Shown here piece after piece: positions 38,201 through 47,713 of a stretch of DNA of 64,000 nt; the first letter of the stretch is position 1; each line of letters opens with the position of its first letter. The stretch spans positions 62,001 through 126,000 of the forward strand of contig JAKSIZ010000003.1 of assembly GCA_024398515.1 (NCBI GenBank), written 5' to 3'. The position numbers and the translations under genes are program-made. The DNA is from Bacteroidaceae bacterium. GTDB taxonomy: Bacteria > Bacteroidota > Bacteroidia > Bacteroidales > Bacteroidaceae. The notes under the pieces are model-generated. The model was not told the origin of the DNA. It searched no databases and worked only from the letters and a program-made list of their open reading frames with translations.

Positions 38201-39919
38201 TTAATGCAACGGCTTGATGAGAGTGTCGAAGTTGTTCTTCAAATCGCTCCAGTCAACCTTCACGTTTGTGCTGATGCCGTTGATATACTTCTCAATGTTG
38301 GTATATCCGTCGCCAGTGCAGTCCTTGTTTGCGTCGGAAGCATCGTTAGGATTCAGTCCATTTGCCTTTTCCCATTCGTCTGGCATACCGTCATTGTCGC
38401 TGTCAACGTATGGTTCGCCCTTGTATTCTGGGTAGCCTCCCATCTGTGAAGGATGCGTGATGATACCCTGCTTGTACGAGTCTTTTGGCAAACGGCGATA
38501 CTTGAAGAGGCCTTCCTCGTTCATTGATTTCTTCGACAATCCCGTCATGTCTCCGTAAGGATCAGTCTTAGGAAGTTTCTTTTCGTAATATACTTCGCCT
38601 GTCCTTACCTCATTGATTACCCGCTGGTCAATGATGTCGCGCATCGGAAGCGTTGCTCCGGCATGGTCGAGCACGTAGTCGTAAGCCACCTGTGCAGGCA
38701 TCAACTTGATGTAAGGCATCTCAAAAGGTTTGTCGGAACGCATGAATGGTTCGTATTCACCACAGTTAGGACTGGTCTCAACCTGTATTCCTCCGTTCCA
38801 GTTGTCCTTTGTTACTGCATCATTTCCTTCGACTATATTACCTGCGGCATACACTCTTCCGTACTGCTTATAAGGCAATTTGCTGCGACCTGCTTCGGGT
38901 TTGAGTATGCGATGGCCTATTGGAGAGTCCTTACTTGTGAGTGGTCCTGGCTTGTAATAGTTGTTTATCATGTTGAACATAGCCGTATAATCGCCGCCAT
39001 CTGCCGAGCGATGTACCCAGTTATAGACCACATTGTTTGCGAAATTGAATATACCATTCCATCCAACCGACGGATTTCGGCCTGTATTATCAGCCCAAAG
39101 GTTGCGCATGAACGAGCAATTCTCGCCTCCGAGCGTGCTTCCGAATGAGTGATTCCACGTGTCGAGTGCCTTGGCAGAAATGGTGTTCTGTATCGTCACG
39201 TTCACTGTAGGGAGCTTGCGTGCCTTGCTTCCATCGCCTGGATCATACATGTGACGATAGAAACTGATGTTTTCGTCGAGTCCCCATTCGCATGAGCAAT
39301 GGTCAATCATAATGTTACCGATAGGGTTTCCGCCGAAACTATCATCGCGACGTATCACGTTGGTCTCGCCACGACGGAAGCGCATGTGGCGCACAATGAC
39401 GTCGTGTGTGTCAACCCAGAACGATTCTCCTGCGATGCAGACACCGTCGCCAGGTGCTGTCTGACCTGCTATAGTTATATAAGGTGCGCGTACTGAGATA
39501 GGAGTTTTAAGGCGAATGATGCCCGAGACGTTGAACACTACGATGCGTGCTCCGCCTTGTTCGCAAGCCCAACGGAACGAACCAGGGCCGTCGTCGTTAA
39601 GGTTAGTCACTGTCAACACCTTTCCTCCACGGCCTCCGAAAGTGTACATACCGCCGCCTTCAGCGCCTGGGAATGCCGGTATCGATGCTTGTGGCAGGTC
39701 GTAAGGACGCGATGCCCAAGGTATGTATGGGCGACCTTCCTTTGCTTCCTGAGCCACGATTTTCTCAGCCACAGCCCATGCCGAGTCGGAATGTGCCGTG
39801 CGAATCATTGCTACCTGAGCCTCCTGAGCCTTTGCTTCTTCGGTTAGTTGAGGGTACTGTGCGTGCGCAGCTTGAAGTCCGGCAACACAGCATAACATAA
39901 ATAATAAACTTTTCTTCAT
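38201..39919 (-). CDS. Secreted pectate lyase-like protein (PL1 type) with Ca-binding C-terminus
   Basis: A 572-residue protein with a signal peptide ending 'AAHAQ'. The beta-helix lyase domain (residues ~80-420) begins 'AFPGAEGGGMYTFGGRGGKV' and shows 'GSFRWACEQGGARIVVFNVS', 'IAGQTAPGDGVCIAG', 'VIVRHMRFRRG', 'IMIDHCSCEWGLDENIS', typical of Bacteroidetes pectate lyases. The C-terminus has a thrombospondin-3/EF-like calcium motif (D-S-D-N-D-G-M-P-D-E-W, then 'NKDCTGDGYTNIEKYING'). It likely cleaves demethylated galacturonan. A TAACTTTG box is visible at 39959-39966 (minus), without a well-placed -33. Confidence 0.87.
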   Translation of the reverse strand: MKKSLLFMLCCVAGLQAAHAQYPQLTEEAKAQEAQVAMIRTAHSDSAWAVAEKIVAQEAKEGRPYIPWASRPYDLPQASIPAFPGAEGGGMYTFGGRGGKVLTVTNLNDDGPGSFRWACEQGGARIVVFNVSGIIRLKTPISVRAPYITIAGQTAPGDGVCIAGESFWVDTHDVIVRHMRFRRGETNVIRRDDSFGGNPIGNIMIDHCSCEWGLDENISFYRHMYDPGDGSKARKLPTVNVTIQNTISAKALDTWNHSFGSTLGGENCSFMRNLWADNTGRNPSVGWNGIFNFANNVVYNWVHRSADGGDYTAMFNMINNYYKPGPLTSKDSPIGHRILKPEAGRSKLPYKQYGRVYAAGNIVEGNDAVTKDNWNGGIQVETSPNCGEYEPFMRSDKPFEMPYIKLMPAQVAYDYVLDHAGATLPMRDIIDQRVINEVRTGEVYYEKKLPKTDPYGDMTGLSKKSMNEEGLFKYRRLPKDSYKQGIITHPSQMGGYPEYKGEPYVDSDNDGMPDEWEKANGLNPNDASDANKDCTGDGYTNIEKYINGISTNVKVDWSDLKNNFDTLIKPLH

Positions 39920-40081
39920 TGTTTTTGTTTTTAATTAGTGCTTTGGTTAATTATGTTGCAAAGTTAACCAATTATTGTTTGCAAAAGAAATTATTTAAGT
40001 GTTTTTAAGTATTCGAACAGCGCAGTAGCAGTTTTTTATGTGTAAGATTTGAAGTTCACTTGCAAAAGATTGTATTATCAT

Positions 40082-40479
40082 AAAGGATAAAAATGATATG
40101 ATGTATGGTGTGCTTCATACTGAAGCCCATGTCGGTGTGATGTGTATCGGTGCTGATGAACAAGTTCTCAGCACCGATACACATCACACCGACACCACTA
40201 ACGTGGCCATCCATACATCATATAAAAAATATGCTAACGCATAAAAAATACTTCACTTCGTTCGTAAAAAATGAAGGAGGGGGCTTTATTTTTTATGGCC
40301 AAAGGCCACATTTTTTACCGTAAGGTATTTTGTCTTTGTTATTGTCTTCGGCAGCTGTGAGTGGCTGTTCATCTGCATAGCCATGAGGTATGCAGATGAA
40401 CTGACGCTCATAGATGCCAGGGATGCACTATAAGTGCAGACCTATACAAGAAGACAATAACAAAGTATTTTTATCCTTT
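40082..40479 (+). repeat. Double-cloverleaf dispersed element (copy 2)
   Basis: Outer inverted repeats AAAGGATAAAAAT (40082-40094) and ATTTTTATCCTTT (40467-40479). Module 1: perfect 13-bp closing stem (40096-40108 with 40211-40223), hairpin CTTCATACTGAAG, a perfect 27-bp stem (40130-40156 with 40168-40194) with the same GAACAAGTTC loop, and CCACTAACGTGG. Linker: TATGC-TAAC-GCATA, TGGCC-AAA-GGCCA, TACC-GTAA-GGTA. Module 2: perfect 16-bp closing stem (40334-40349 with 40450-40465) holding a 13-bp hairpin (GTTCATCTGCATA with TATGCAGATGAAC) and TGCACT-ATA-AGTGCA. Same orientation as copy 1. It lies between divergent genes. Confidence 0.9.
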
Positions 40480-40584
40480 CGTGTTACTTTATGTCAGTTC
40501 ACTCTATAAGTAATTTCCGCTGAAATTTTCAACTGTACCATTCGAACGCTTGTTTTTGTGCGGTCGTGCGATAGCGTTACGAAG

Positions 40585-40689
40585 GTCGAGCGTTAAAGTG
40601 GTTCAAACATTGCTGCAATGTTCGACTCAACATTGCTCCAATGTTCGGACCAACATTGCTGCAATGTTTTTCGGAGTTAAGCGTTCAAC
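40585..40689. repeat. Triple-palindrome element, class B (copy 2)
   Basis: The core 40606-40668 has three palindromes AACATTGCTGCAATGTT (second with one change) starting at 40606, 40629 and 40652. Arms are GTCGAGCGTTAAAGTGG (40585-40601) and CGGAGTTAAGCGTTCAAC (40672-40689). It lies ~140 bp after cloverleaf copy 2. Confidence 0.9.
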
Positions 40690-40811
40690 TTCGAAATCTC
40701 GAATACTCGAGTTCCCGAATGATTTCGCTCGACTTGGGAAAATATTACGCTTGCTTGGCGGATTTTAAGCAAATTTAGGCAAAAGTATTACACTATATCA
40801 GTTATTTTTTG

Positions 40812-40819
40812 TACTTTTG
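40812..40819 (+). promoter_or_regulatory. -7 box TACTTTTG in front of the DUF1599 gene
   Basis: A consensus -7 element 19 bp before the ATG at 40839. No clear TTTG lies at the -33 position. Confidence 0.45.
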
Positions 40820-40838
40820 CATCGATAAATGCACTGAT

Positions 40839-41387
40839 ATGAACACAAACGAGCAATTTGAGGCAGTGCTGGCGGAATGCCGCACGCTCTTCGCAAAGAA
40901 ACTGCACGACTACAGCGCATCGTGGCGAATACTGCGGCCAGAGTCGCTGACAGATCAGATATTCATAAAGGCAAAGCGCATACGCACACTCGAAATATCG
41001 GGTGGCAAAGGCATGGTAGATGAAGGAATCAGACCGGAGTTCATCGGCATCATCAACTATGGCATCGTAGGACTGATACAGTTGGAGAAGGGATTTGTTG
41101 ACAAGGTTGACGTAACCAACGACGAAGCACTTGCACTCTACGACCGCCACGCCAAGACCACGCTTGAACTCATGAAACGCAAGAACCACGACTACAACGA
41201 GGCATGGCGAGGCATGAGGGTGAGCAGCTACACGGACTTCATACTGACCAAACTGCAACGCACGAAGGAAATAGAAGACCTGAAAGGCGAGACGCTTGTG
41301 TCGGAGGGCATCGATGCAAACTATATGGACATGATAAACTATGCGACGTTCGGAGTGATTAAACTCGACGAAGCAGCAAACGAATAA
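40839..41387 (+). CDS. DUF1599-family protein
   Basis: A 182-residue protein; start set at 40839 (MNTNEQFEAVLAECRTLFAK) just after the -7 box. It has an internal duplication: 'KKLHDYSASWRILRP' plus 'TDQIFIKAKRIRTLE' in the first half and 'RKNHDYNEAWRGMRV' plus 'TDFILTKLQRTKEIED' in the second. This is the DUF1599/nucleotide-modification-associated fold; the biochemical role is unknown to me. It heads a conserved Bacteroidetes cluster (DoxX-like, tpiA, SPOR, folE, dnaG). Confidence 0.85.
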   Translation: MNTNEQFEAVLAECRTLFAKKLHDYSASWRILRPESLTDQIFIKAKRIRTLEISGGKGMVDEGIRPEFIGIINYGIVGLIQLEKGFVDKVDVTNDEALALYDRHAKTTLELMKRKNHDYNEAWRGMRVSSYTDFILTKLQRTKEIEDLKGETLVSEGIDANYMDMINYATFGVIKLDEAANE

Positions 41388-41389
41388 CG

Positions 41390-42334
41390 ATGTTGAGGAT
41401 TGTCGGAACGGTTCTGAGGCTTCTGCTTGGCGCAGTGTTTGCCTTCTCTGGCTTGGTGAAGGCGATAGATCCATTGGGCACTCAGTATAAGATAACCGAC
41501 TATTTCACGGCATGGAACGTGAGCATTGGCGACACACAGGCACTCATTCTGGCTATCCTGCTCATTGTAGTTGAGTTCACAATAGGCGCATTCTTAGTGC
41601 TCGGAGTGCTCAGGAAGTGGGCTTCAGTGGGTGCACTGGCGTTTATGATAGTGATGACTCCCATCACGCTATGGCTTGCCGTGACCAACGAAGTGGCTGA
41701 CTGCGGATGCTTTGGCGACGCGATTTTGCTCACTAATTGGCAAACTTTCGCGAAGAATGTGGTGCTTCTCGCCTTGGCAATAGCCGTAATCTTGCTGCCC
41801 GACAAGGTGTTTTCGCCGCTCCGCATACGTCGGTTGCTGGCACTTCTAAGCCCAATCGGCATAGCGGCACTGATTGGTCATTGCATCTATTGGCTTCCTG
41901 TAGTCGATTTCATGCCGTTCAGCGTGGGCTCGGATATAAGGGAAAAGATGGAGTTTCCCGCTGACGGAACGATGCCAGAGATATTGGATTTCTGCATTGA
42001 AACGCTCGAAGGAGAGGATGTGACCGACGAAATACTCGACAGCAAAGAGGCAATCCTGCTCGTTGCACCGTTCCTGCAGAACGCCGCAAAGGGCGATTCG
42101 ACGGAATACAACCGCCTGTATCGCGCATCGGAAGGCAAGGATTTCTACTGTCTTACCGCAAGCAGCGAGGAAGAAATAGCCCGATGGCGACAAGAGACAG
42201 GTGCCGAATACGCCATCTATCACGCTGACGACATCATGCTAAAAACCATGATCCGCAGCAATCCAGGCATCATCCGCATGGAGAAAGGCGTGGTAACAGG
42301 CAAGTGGAATCATCATTCCCTACCACTGAAATAG
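41390..42334 (+). CDS. DoxX/MauE-like membrane protein with thioredoxin-like tail
   Basis: A 314-residue protein. Four hydrophobic spans (residues ~7-25, 48-70, 75-95, 118-140) with '[19 protein letters not shown]' at the first and the cysteine motif '[11 protein letters not shown]' before the fourth span, as in MauE/DoxX redox-linked proteins. The C-terminal part (~180-314) looks like a thioredoxin-like domain without a CxxC. It starts 2 bp after DUF1599 and precedes tpiA. Confidence 0.8.
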   Translation: MLRIVGTVLRLLLGAVFAFSGLVKAIDPLGTQYKITDYFTAWNVSIGDTQALILAILLIVVEFTIGAFLVLGVLRKWASVGALAFMIVMTPITLWLAVTNEVADCGCFGDAILLTNWQTFAKNVVLLALAIAVILLPDKVFSPLRIRRLLALLSPIGIAALIGHCIYWLPVVDFMPFSVGSDIREKMEFPADGTMPEILDFCIETLEGEDVTDEILDSKEAILLVAPFLQNAAKGDSTEYNRLYRASEGKDFYCLTASSEEEIARWRQETGAEYAIYHADDIMLKTMIRSNPGIIRMEKGVVTGKWNHHSLPLK

Positions 42335-42392
42335 GACATCTATAATCTATAGAATAGATAAAACAAACAACAAAAACACAAAAAAGAGAAAA

Positions 42393-43154
42393 ATGAGAAA
42401 GAAAATTGTAGCAGGAAACTGGAAAATGAACATGAACCTGCAAGATGGTATTGCATTGGCAAAAGAGTTGAACGAGACATTGGCAGCCGACAAGCCTAAC
42501 TGTGGTGTGGTTATCTGTACACCATTCATCCACTTGGCAAGCATCGCACAATTCCTCAATCAGGACATCATCGGCCTTGGTGCAGAGAACTGTGCAGACA
42601 AGGAAAAGGGTGCTTTCACGGGCGAAGTCAGCGCAGAAATGGTAAAGAGCACAGGCGCACAATACGTCATCCTCGGCCACTCAGAGCGTCGTGAATACTA
42701 CAAGGAAACGCCGGAAATCCTTAAGGAAAAGGTGCTCCTCGCACAGAAGAACGGTCTTAAAGTCATCTTCTGCATAGGTGAAAGCCTTGAAGAACGTGAG
42801 GCAAACAAGCAGAATGAGGTTGTAAAAGCAGAACTCGAAGGCAGCGTTTTCAATCTTTCAGCAGAGGACTTCGGTAAGATTGTCATTGCTTACGAGCCAA
42901 TCTGGGCAATAGGTACAGGCAAAACTGCTACTGCTGAACAGGCTGAAGAGATACATGCATACATCCGCAGCGTGATAGCTGAGAAGTATGGAAATGAGGT
43001 TGCAGACAACACTACAATATTATATGGTGGTAGCTGCAAGGCAAGCAATGCTCCTGAACTGTTCGCAAAACCTGACATCGACGGTGGTCTCATCGGTGGA
43101 GCATCGTTGAAGGCAGCCGATTTCAAGGGCATCATCGACGCTTGGAAGAAATAA
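42393..43154 (+). CDS. tpiA: Triosephosphate isomerase
   Basis: A 253-residue glycolytic TIM barrel. Lys in 'GNWKMNMNL', catalytic His in '[12 protein letters not shown]', catalytic Glu in '[16 protein letters not shown]', and phosphate-binding '[14 protein letters not shown]' and '[11 protein letters not shown]' are all present. A perfect 12-bp hairpin follows within 15 bp of the stop. Confidence 0.97.
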   Translation: MRKKIVAGNWKMNMNLQDGIALAKELNETLAADKPNCGVVICTPFIHLASIAQFLNQDIIGLGAENCADKEKGAFTGEVSAEMVKSTGAQYVILGHSERREYYKETPEILKEKVLLAQKNGLKVIFCIGESLEEREANKQNEVVKAELEGSVFNLSAEDFGKIVIAYEPIWAIGTGKTATAEQAEEIHAYIRSVIAEKYGNEVADNTTILYGGSCKASNAPELFAKPDIDGGLIGGASLKAADFKGIIDAWKK

Positions 43155-43167
43155 AAACGATAATTTG

Positions 43168-43198
43168 TTTAGGTACCTGGCATGTTCAGGTACCTAAA
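43168..43198 (+). promoter_or_regulatory. Hairpin between tpiA and the SPOR gene
   Basis: TTTAGGTACCTG and CAGGTACCTAAA form a perfect 12-bp stem with a 7-nt loop; no T-run follows. It may stabilise tpiA mRNA or modulate read-through to the downstream genes. Confidence 0.55.
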
Positions 43199-43237
43199 TA
43201 TCTAAACTTCTGGAAGACAAAATTAAATTCCCATAAT

Positions 43238-43849
43238 ATGAAAAGAGTAATAGTCGTACTTGCAGTATTGGCACAGACAATGTCAATGTCGGCACAAAGT
43301 TTCCTGTGGCATCTGAAAAAATACGAGCCAGGCAAGGGTTCCATAGTCATAAAGCAAGACAAGTCGCTTGACTTTCTTATCGACAATCGCGAGCCTGAAA
43401 TAGTTGTCGATACGCTTCCAAGCATCACCGAAGTAAAGGTTGAGGCACCGAAGACAAGGCGATTGAGGTACGACACACTCAAGACAAAGCCAACGATGCC
43501 CGACTTCCCGATAAGGAGAAAGATGATTTCAAGGTCGGATTCAACTTATCTTATGGGCGGAGCAAAGAAGATTATGACCAACTCGAAGAAGGTCGAAGGC
43601 TATCGCGTGCAGTTGTTTGCAGGTGGAAACACACGCGCCGACCGCCAGAAAGCCGAAGCCATAGGCAGACGGGCAAAGACATTGTTCCCTAATCAGCCTA
43701 TCTACACGCACTTCTATTCGCCTCGTTGGGTTTGTAGAATGGGAAACTTTGAGGATATCCTTGATGCGCAGGCAGCACTCCGCAAGGCTAAAAGTGCCGG
43801 AATAAAAGACGCCTGCATAGTAAGGGGAATGATAAGTGTGAAGAAATGA
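43238..43849 (+). CDS. Exported SPOR-domain protein
   Basis: A 203-residue protein starting at 43238 (signal peptide ending 'MSMSAQ'). The C-terminal ~80 residues form a SPOR domain ('[20 protein letters not shown]', '[20 protein letters not shown]'), which binds denuded peptidoglycan at division sites. The middle is basic and low in complexity. Its stop overlaps folE by 4 bp (ATGA). Confidence 0.85.
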   Translation: MKRVIVVLAVLAQTMSMSAQSFLWHLKKYEPGKGSIVIKQDKSLDFLIDNREPEIVVDTLPSITEVKVEAPKTRRLRYDTLKTKPTMPDFPIRRKMISRSDSTYLMGGAKKIMTNSKKVEGYRVQLFAGGNTRADRQKAEAIGRRAKTLFPNQPIYTHFYSPRWVCRMGNFEDILDAQAALRKAKSAGIKDACIVRGMISVKK

Positions 43850-44427
43850 TATACCCAGAAACTAATTTCCGTGAGGGGCTCAACGAACTTGCCGTGCATT
43901 GCAAGGAGATGTTGAAGCTCATAGGCGAGGACACCGAACGCGAAGGTCTGCTTAAGACTCCTATGCGAGTGGCGAAAGCAATGCAGACAATGACATGCGG
44001 CTATACGATGGATCCGCACCAGGTATTGCGCGACGCATTGTTCAAGGAGGATTATTCGCAGATGGTGATAGTGAAGGACATTCCTTTCTTCAGCCTTTGC
44101 GAACACCATATCGTGCCTTTCTTCGGCAAGGTTCACGTGGCTTATATTCCCAACGGTTACATTACCGGACTCAGCAAAATAGCCCGTGTAGTTGACATTT
44201 ATTCGCATCGTTTGCAGGTTCAGGAGCGTCTGACACTGCAAATAAAAGAGTGCATTGACGAGACTTTGAAACCTCTTGGCGTGATGGTTGTCGTTGAGGC
44301 ACAGCATCTCTGTATGCAGATGAGAGGCGTGGAGAAGGTCGGTTCGATTACTACTACCAGCGAAATTAGCGGAGTATTCAAGAACCCGACAACAAGAAAT
44401 GAGTTCATGAACTTGCTCCACGCATGA
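43846..44427 (+). CDS. folE: GTP cyclohydrolase I
   Basis: A 193-residue enzyme converting GTP to dihydroneopterin triphosphate for folate synthesis. Zn ligands are in '[13 protein letters not shown]' and '[12 protein letters not shown]'; '[20 protein letters not shown]' and '[10 protein letters not shown]' are typical. Both ends overlap neighbours by 4 bp (SPOR gene before, dnaG after). Confidence 0.96.
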   Translation: MIYPETNFREGLNELAVHCKEMLKLIGEDTEREGLLKTPMRVAKAMQTMTCGYTMDPHQVLRDALFKEDYSQMVIVKDIPFFSLCEHHIVPFFGKVHVAYIPNGYITGLSKIARVVDIYSHRLQVQERLTLQIKECIDETLKPLGVMVVVEAQHLCMQMRGVEKVGSITTTSEISGVFKNPTTRNEFMNLLHA

Positions 44428-46385
44428 TAGACCGCCATACCATAGACCGGATTATGGACGCCACCAACATTGTTGATGTTGTAGGCGAGTTTGTAACGCT
44501 CAAGAAAGCAGGCGTCAACTATAAAGGTCTATGCCCATTCCACAACGAGAAGACACCATCGTTTGTAGTGTCGCCAGCCAAGGGCGTTTGCCATTGTTTT
44601 GGTTGCGGAAAGGGTGGCAACTCCATAAATTTCCTTATGGAACATGAGCAGATGACTTATCCAGAGGCTCTGCGATGGCTGGCAAAGAAGTATAACATTG
44701 AAATTGTAGAAAAGGAACTCAGCGACGAGGAGAAGCAGGAAGCGACTGACAGGGAAAGTATGTTCATTGTCAACGAGTGGGCAATGAAACATTTTCAGGA
44801 CATATTATATAATAATGTGGATGGTCAGGCTGTTGGAATGCAGTATTTCCGCACTCGTGGATTCCGCGATGATATAATAAAGAAGTTCCAGTTGGGCTAT
44901 TCCCTGCCTGGGCGTGACGCATTTGCACAGGCGGCAACAAAGGCAGGATTCAAGGAAAAATACCTTGTTGACACTGGTCTTTGCTACAAGACAGACAACG
45001 GAATCTTGCACGACAGATACTACGGTCGCGTAATTTTTCCGTGGCTTTCAATGAGTGGCAAGGTTTGTGCCTTCGGTGGACGACTGCTCGATTCACGCAC
45101 AAAAGGCGTCAGTCAGAAGTATGTGAACTCGCCTGAATCGGAAATATATCACAAGAGCAACGAACTTTATGGCATCTTCCAAGCCAAGAAAGCCATTGTC
45201 CGCGAGGACCTTGTTTATATGGTCGAAGGCTATACTGACGTGATTTCCATGCATCAATGCGGTATTGAGAACGTCGTAGCTAACTCTGGTACGGCATTGA
45301 CCACACAGCAAATACGATTGCTTCATCGTTTTACTTCCAATATTATATTGTTGTACGATGGTGATGCAGCGGGCAAGAAAGCGGCTGTTCGCGGTACTGA
45401 TATGCTTCTTGCCGAGGGGATGAACATAAAGATTGTGCTGCTGCCAGAGCCTGACGACCCTGACAGCTTCGCTCGTTCACACACGGTCGAGGAATACAAA
45501 CAGTACATCGAAGCGAATAAAGTCGATTTCATCGTGTTCAAGATTCAGTTGATGCTCGAAGGAGTGACCGACCCCGTGCAGCGTTCTGAGGCTATAAGCA
45601 GCATAGTAAAGAGCATATCTGTAATTCGCGACCCGATAAAACGCGACACTTATATACGCGAATGTTCGCAGCGTACAGGCATGGCTGAGCGTACTCTTAT
45701 TCGCACCATGAACAATTACATCCATGCCGAAATGGAAGAACGCGAGAAAAGGAAGGAACGCGAAAGCAACAATGAGATGCAATCTACGGAAGCTCCAGAC
45801 ATCCCAAATGCTCCAACCGCTCCAGTGCAACGGGCGACTCACGTTGATTCTCACACTACTGCCGAGGATATGTTGATGCAAGTCATCATTCGTCATGGCA
45901 ACTCCGTAATGTATAACGACGTGACTTTTGACGATGGAACGAAAGGATCGATGAATGTTGCCGAGTTCATCAACTTCGACCTTCAGGCAGATGGAATGCA
46001 GTTCTCCACTCCAATCTACAATGACATCCTTGCAATGGCGGTCAATGAATCGGTGAAACCAAGCTTCAATTCGGAGCAATTCTTCACTCAACACCCCGAC
46101 ATCAACATAAGTCGTTTGGCAACTTCACTGTCTGTCAACAAATATCATCTCAGTCGAAGTCTCGAATATCACGAAGATGAAGCCGACATACAAAAGCAAG
46201 TCCTGCATCTTATGATGGATTTCAAATTGAATTTCTACCAGCAGCATCTCAAGCAACTGCAACTCGAATTGAAGCAATGCGGCAAAGATTTTGCCAAGAT
46301 GAAGGCGTTGATGGAAGAAATTCGCACATGCCAAGAGCATCGGAACTTCCTTGCAAAAGAACTTGGCATCAACATCAAACGTTAA
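44424..46385 (+). CDS. dnaG: DNA primase
   Basis: A 653-residue primase for replication. N-terminal zinc finger C-x2-H ... C-x2-C in '[12 protein letters not shown]' and '[10 protein letters not shown]'. The TOPRIM domain has '[15 protein letters not shown]' and '[14 protein letters not shown]', with the polymerase core before it, and the C-terminal ~200 residues are a helicase-interaction-like region. It overlaps folE by 4 bp. Confidence 0.95.
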   Translation: MIDRHTIDRIMDATNIVDVVGEFVTLKKAGVNYKGLCPFHNEKTPSFVVSPAKGVCHCFGCGKGGNSINFLMEHEQMTYPEALRWLAKKYNIEIVEKELSDEEKQEATDRESMFIVNEWAMKHFQDILYNNVDGQAVGMQYFRTRGFRDDIIKKFQLGYSLPGRDAFAQAATKAGFKEKYLVDTGLCYKTDNGILHDRYYGRVIFPWLSMSGKVCAFGGRLLDSRTKGVSQKYVNSPESEIYHKSNELYGIFQAKKAIVREDLVYMVEGYTDVISMHQCGIENVVANSGTALTTQQIRLLHRFTSNIILLYDGDAAGKKAAVRGTDMLLAEGMNIKIVLLPEPDDPDSFARSHTVEEYKQYIEANKVDFIVFKIQLMLEGVTDPVQRSEAISSIVKSISVIRDPIKRDTYIRECSQRTGMAERTLIRTMNNYIHAEMEEREKRKERESNNEMQSTEAPDIPNAPTAPVQRATHVDSHTTAEDMLMQVIIRHGNSVMYNDVTFDDGTKGSMNVAEFINFDLQADGMQFSTPIYNDILAMAVNESVKPSFNSEQFFTQHPDINISRLATSLSVNKYHLSRSLEYHEDEADIQKQVLHLMMDFKLNFYQQHLKQLQLELKQCGKDFAKMKALMEEIRTCQEHRNFLAKELGINIKR

Positions 46386-46411
46386 TATTATAGGTGTGAC
46401 CTGAATGAATT

Positions 46412-47713
46412 ATGCTTTTCCACACCTTCAATCCTCCGCCACAAGTTGAATTGCCGACAAGGTTTACCTATCCTTTCTGCTATGAACCTCACCCGTTGGC
46501 AGTCATTGCATCGCAGCATTTGATAGGATTACTCGATGAAATCGACGTTTTTCGACGCATAGGTACAGGCAAAATGTTTGGTGTACTCGTAGTAAAGAGC
46601 GAGGAAAAGTTAGGTTTTCTTATGGCATACTCGGGCAATATAAGTCGTGAAATCATCGAGAAAAACGCCATTCTTCGCACGGATTTTGTGCCGCAAATCT
46701 ACACTCTCCCCGAACATTCCATCCCAACAAACGCCGAAGAATCACGCCAATTGCAGGACTTTATCTTCTCTCAATACCGTATGCTCAATGCAAAAGGCGA
46801 GTCGCGCGACCTGCTTGAAATCTTCTCCGACACGCCTCTGAAGTATCCTCCTTCGGGCAGTGGTGACTGTTGTGCACCGAAACTTTTGCAGTATGCCTTC
46901 GCCAACAACATGCAACCCGTGTGCATGGCAGAGTTCTGGTATGGCAACAGCCCAAGCGACGAGATACGTCATCACCTCGTCTATTACCCTTCATGCCAAG
47001 GAAGATGCAAGCCCATACTCTCGTGGATGCTCGAAGGAATGGCTGTTGACCCCAATCCAATGGAAGAATATCCCGATGAAATGGGCAAAAAATTGAAGGT
47101 TGTATATGAGGACGACTGGATGTTAATCGTCAACAAACCTTCGGGAATGTTGTCGGTTCCAGGCAAAATAAAAGCCCCATGCGTCGCTGATGTTCTCCGA
47201 AAACGTGAGGAATACTCGTCGATGGACTTCTTTCCTGTGCACCGTTTGGACATGTTTACTTCCGGACTTCAGATACTTGTCAAGGGACTTGAAACGCAAA
47301 AAGAGGTCCGGCGCATGTTTGAAAACCGCCAAGTCAAGAAGCAATATGTGGCTCTGCTTGACGGAATATTGCCGTCGGACAGCGGAAGAATCTCCCTGCC
47401 ACTCTCGTCAGACTACCTGAACCGACCTTGTCAACGCGTTGATTTCGAGCATGGGAAGACTGCAATCACCGATTATGAAGTGGTGGAACGAAGGCAAGGA
47501 CGCACATTAGTAAGGCTTTTCCCACACACGGGCCGCACTCATCAGCTGCGCATTCACTGCGCCAGCAAGCACGGATTGGGCTGTCCTATCGTCGGCGACG
47601 AGCTGTATGGGCGCAAAGAAAAAGGACTATGCCTTCATGCACAGTCCCTTGAATTTGTTCATCCCGTCACGAATGAAACCATAAAACTATCAGTGCCTTA
47701 TTCCTTTTCGTAG
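46412..47713 (+). CDS. RluA-family pseudouridine synthase with N-terminal extension
   Basis: A 433-residue protein. The catalytic domain (residues ~225-430) has 'VYEDDWMLIVNKPSGMLSVP', the catalytic-Asp motif in 'VHRLDMFTSGLQIL', and 'RLFPHTGRTHQLRIH'. The first ~200 residues form an extra domain of unknown role that recurs in Bacteroidetes members. The target RNA is not known. Its last 16 bp overlap the convergent symporter gene. Confidence 0.88.
   Translation: MLFHTFNPPPQVELPTRFTYPFCYEPHPLAVIASQHLIGLLDEIDVFRRIGTGKMFGVLVVKSEEKLGFLMAYSGNISREIIEKNAILRTDFVPQIYTLPEHSIPTNAEESRQLQDFIFSQYRMLNAKGESRDLLEIFSDTPLKYPPSGSGDCCAPKLLQYAFANNMQPVCMAEFWYGNSPSDEIRHHLVYYPSCQGRCKPILSWMLEGMAVDPNPMEEYPDEMGKKLKVVYEDDWMLIVNKPSGMLSVPGKIKAPCVADVLRKREEYSSMDFFPVHRLDMFTSGLQILVKGLETQKEVRRMFENRQVKKQYVALLDGILPSDSGRISLPLSSDYLNRPCQRVDFEHGKTAITDYEVVERRQGRTLVRLFPHTGRTHQLRIHCASKHGLGCPIVGDELYGRKEKGLCLHAQSLEFVHPVTNETIKLSVPYSFS

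Noticed and set aside
40550..40768. Plus-strand 72-codon frame
   Set aside because: It covers the class B triple palindrome; the peptide simply repeats the palindrome translation.
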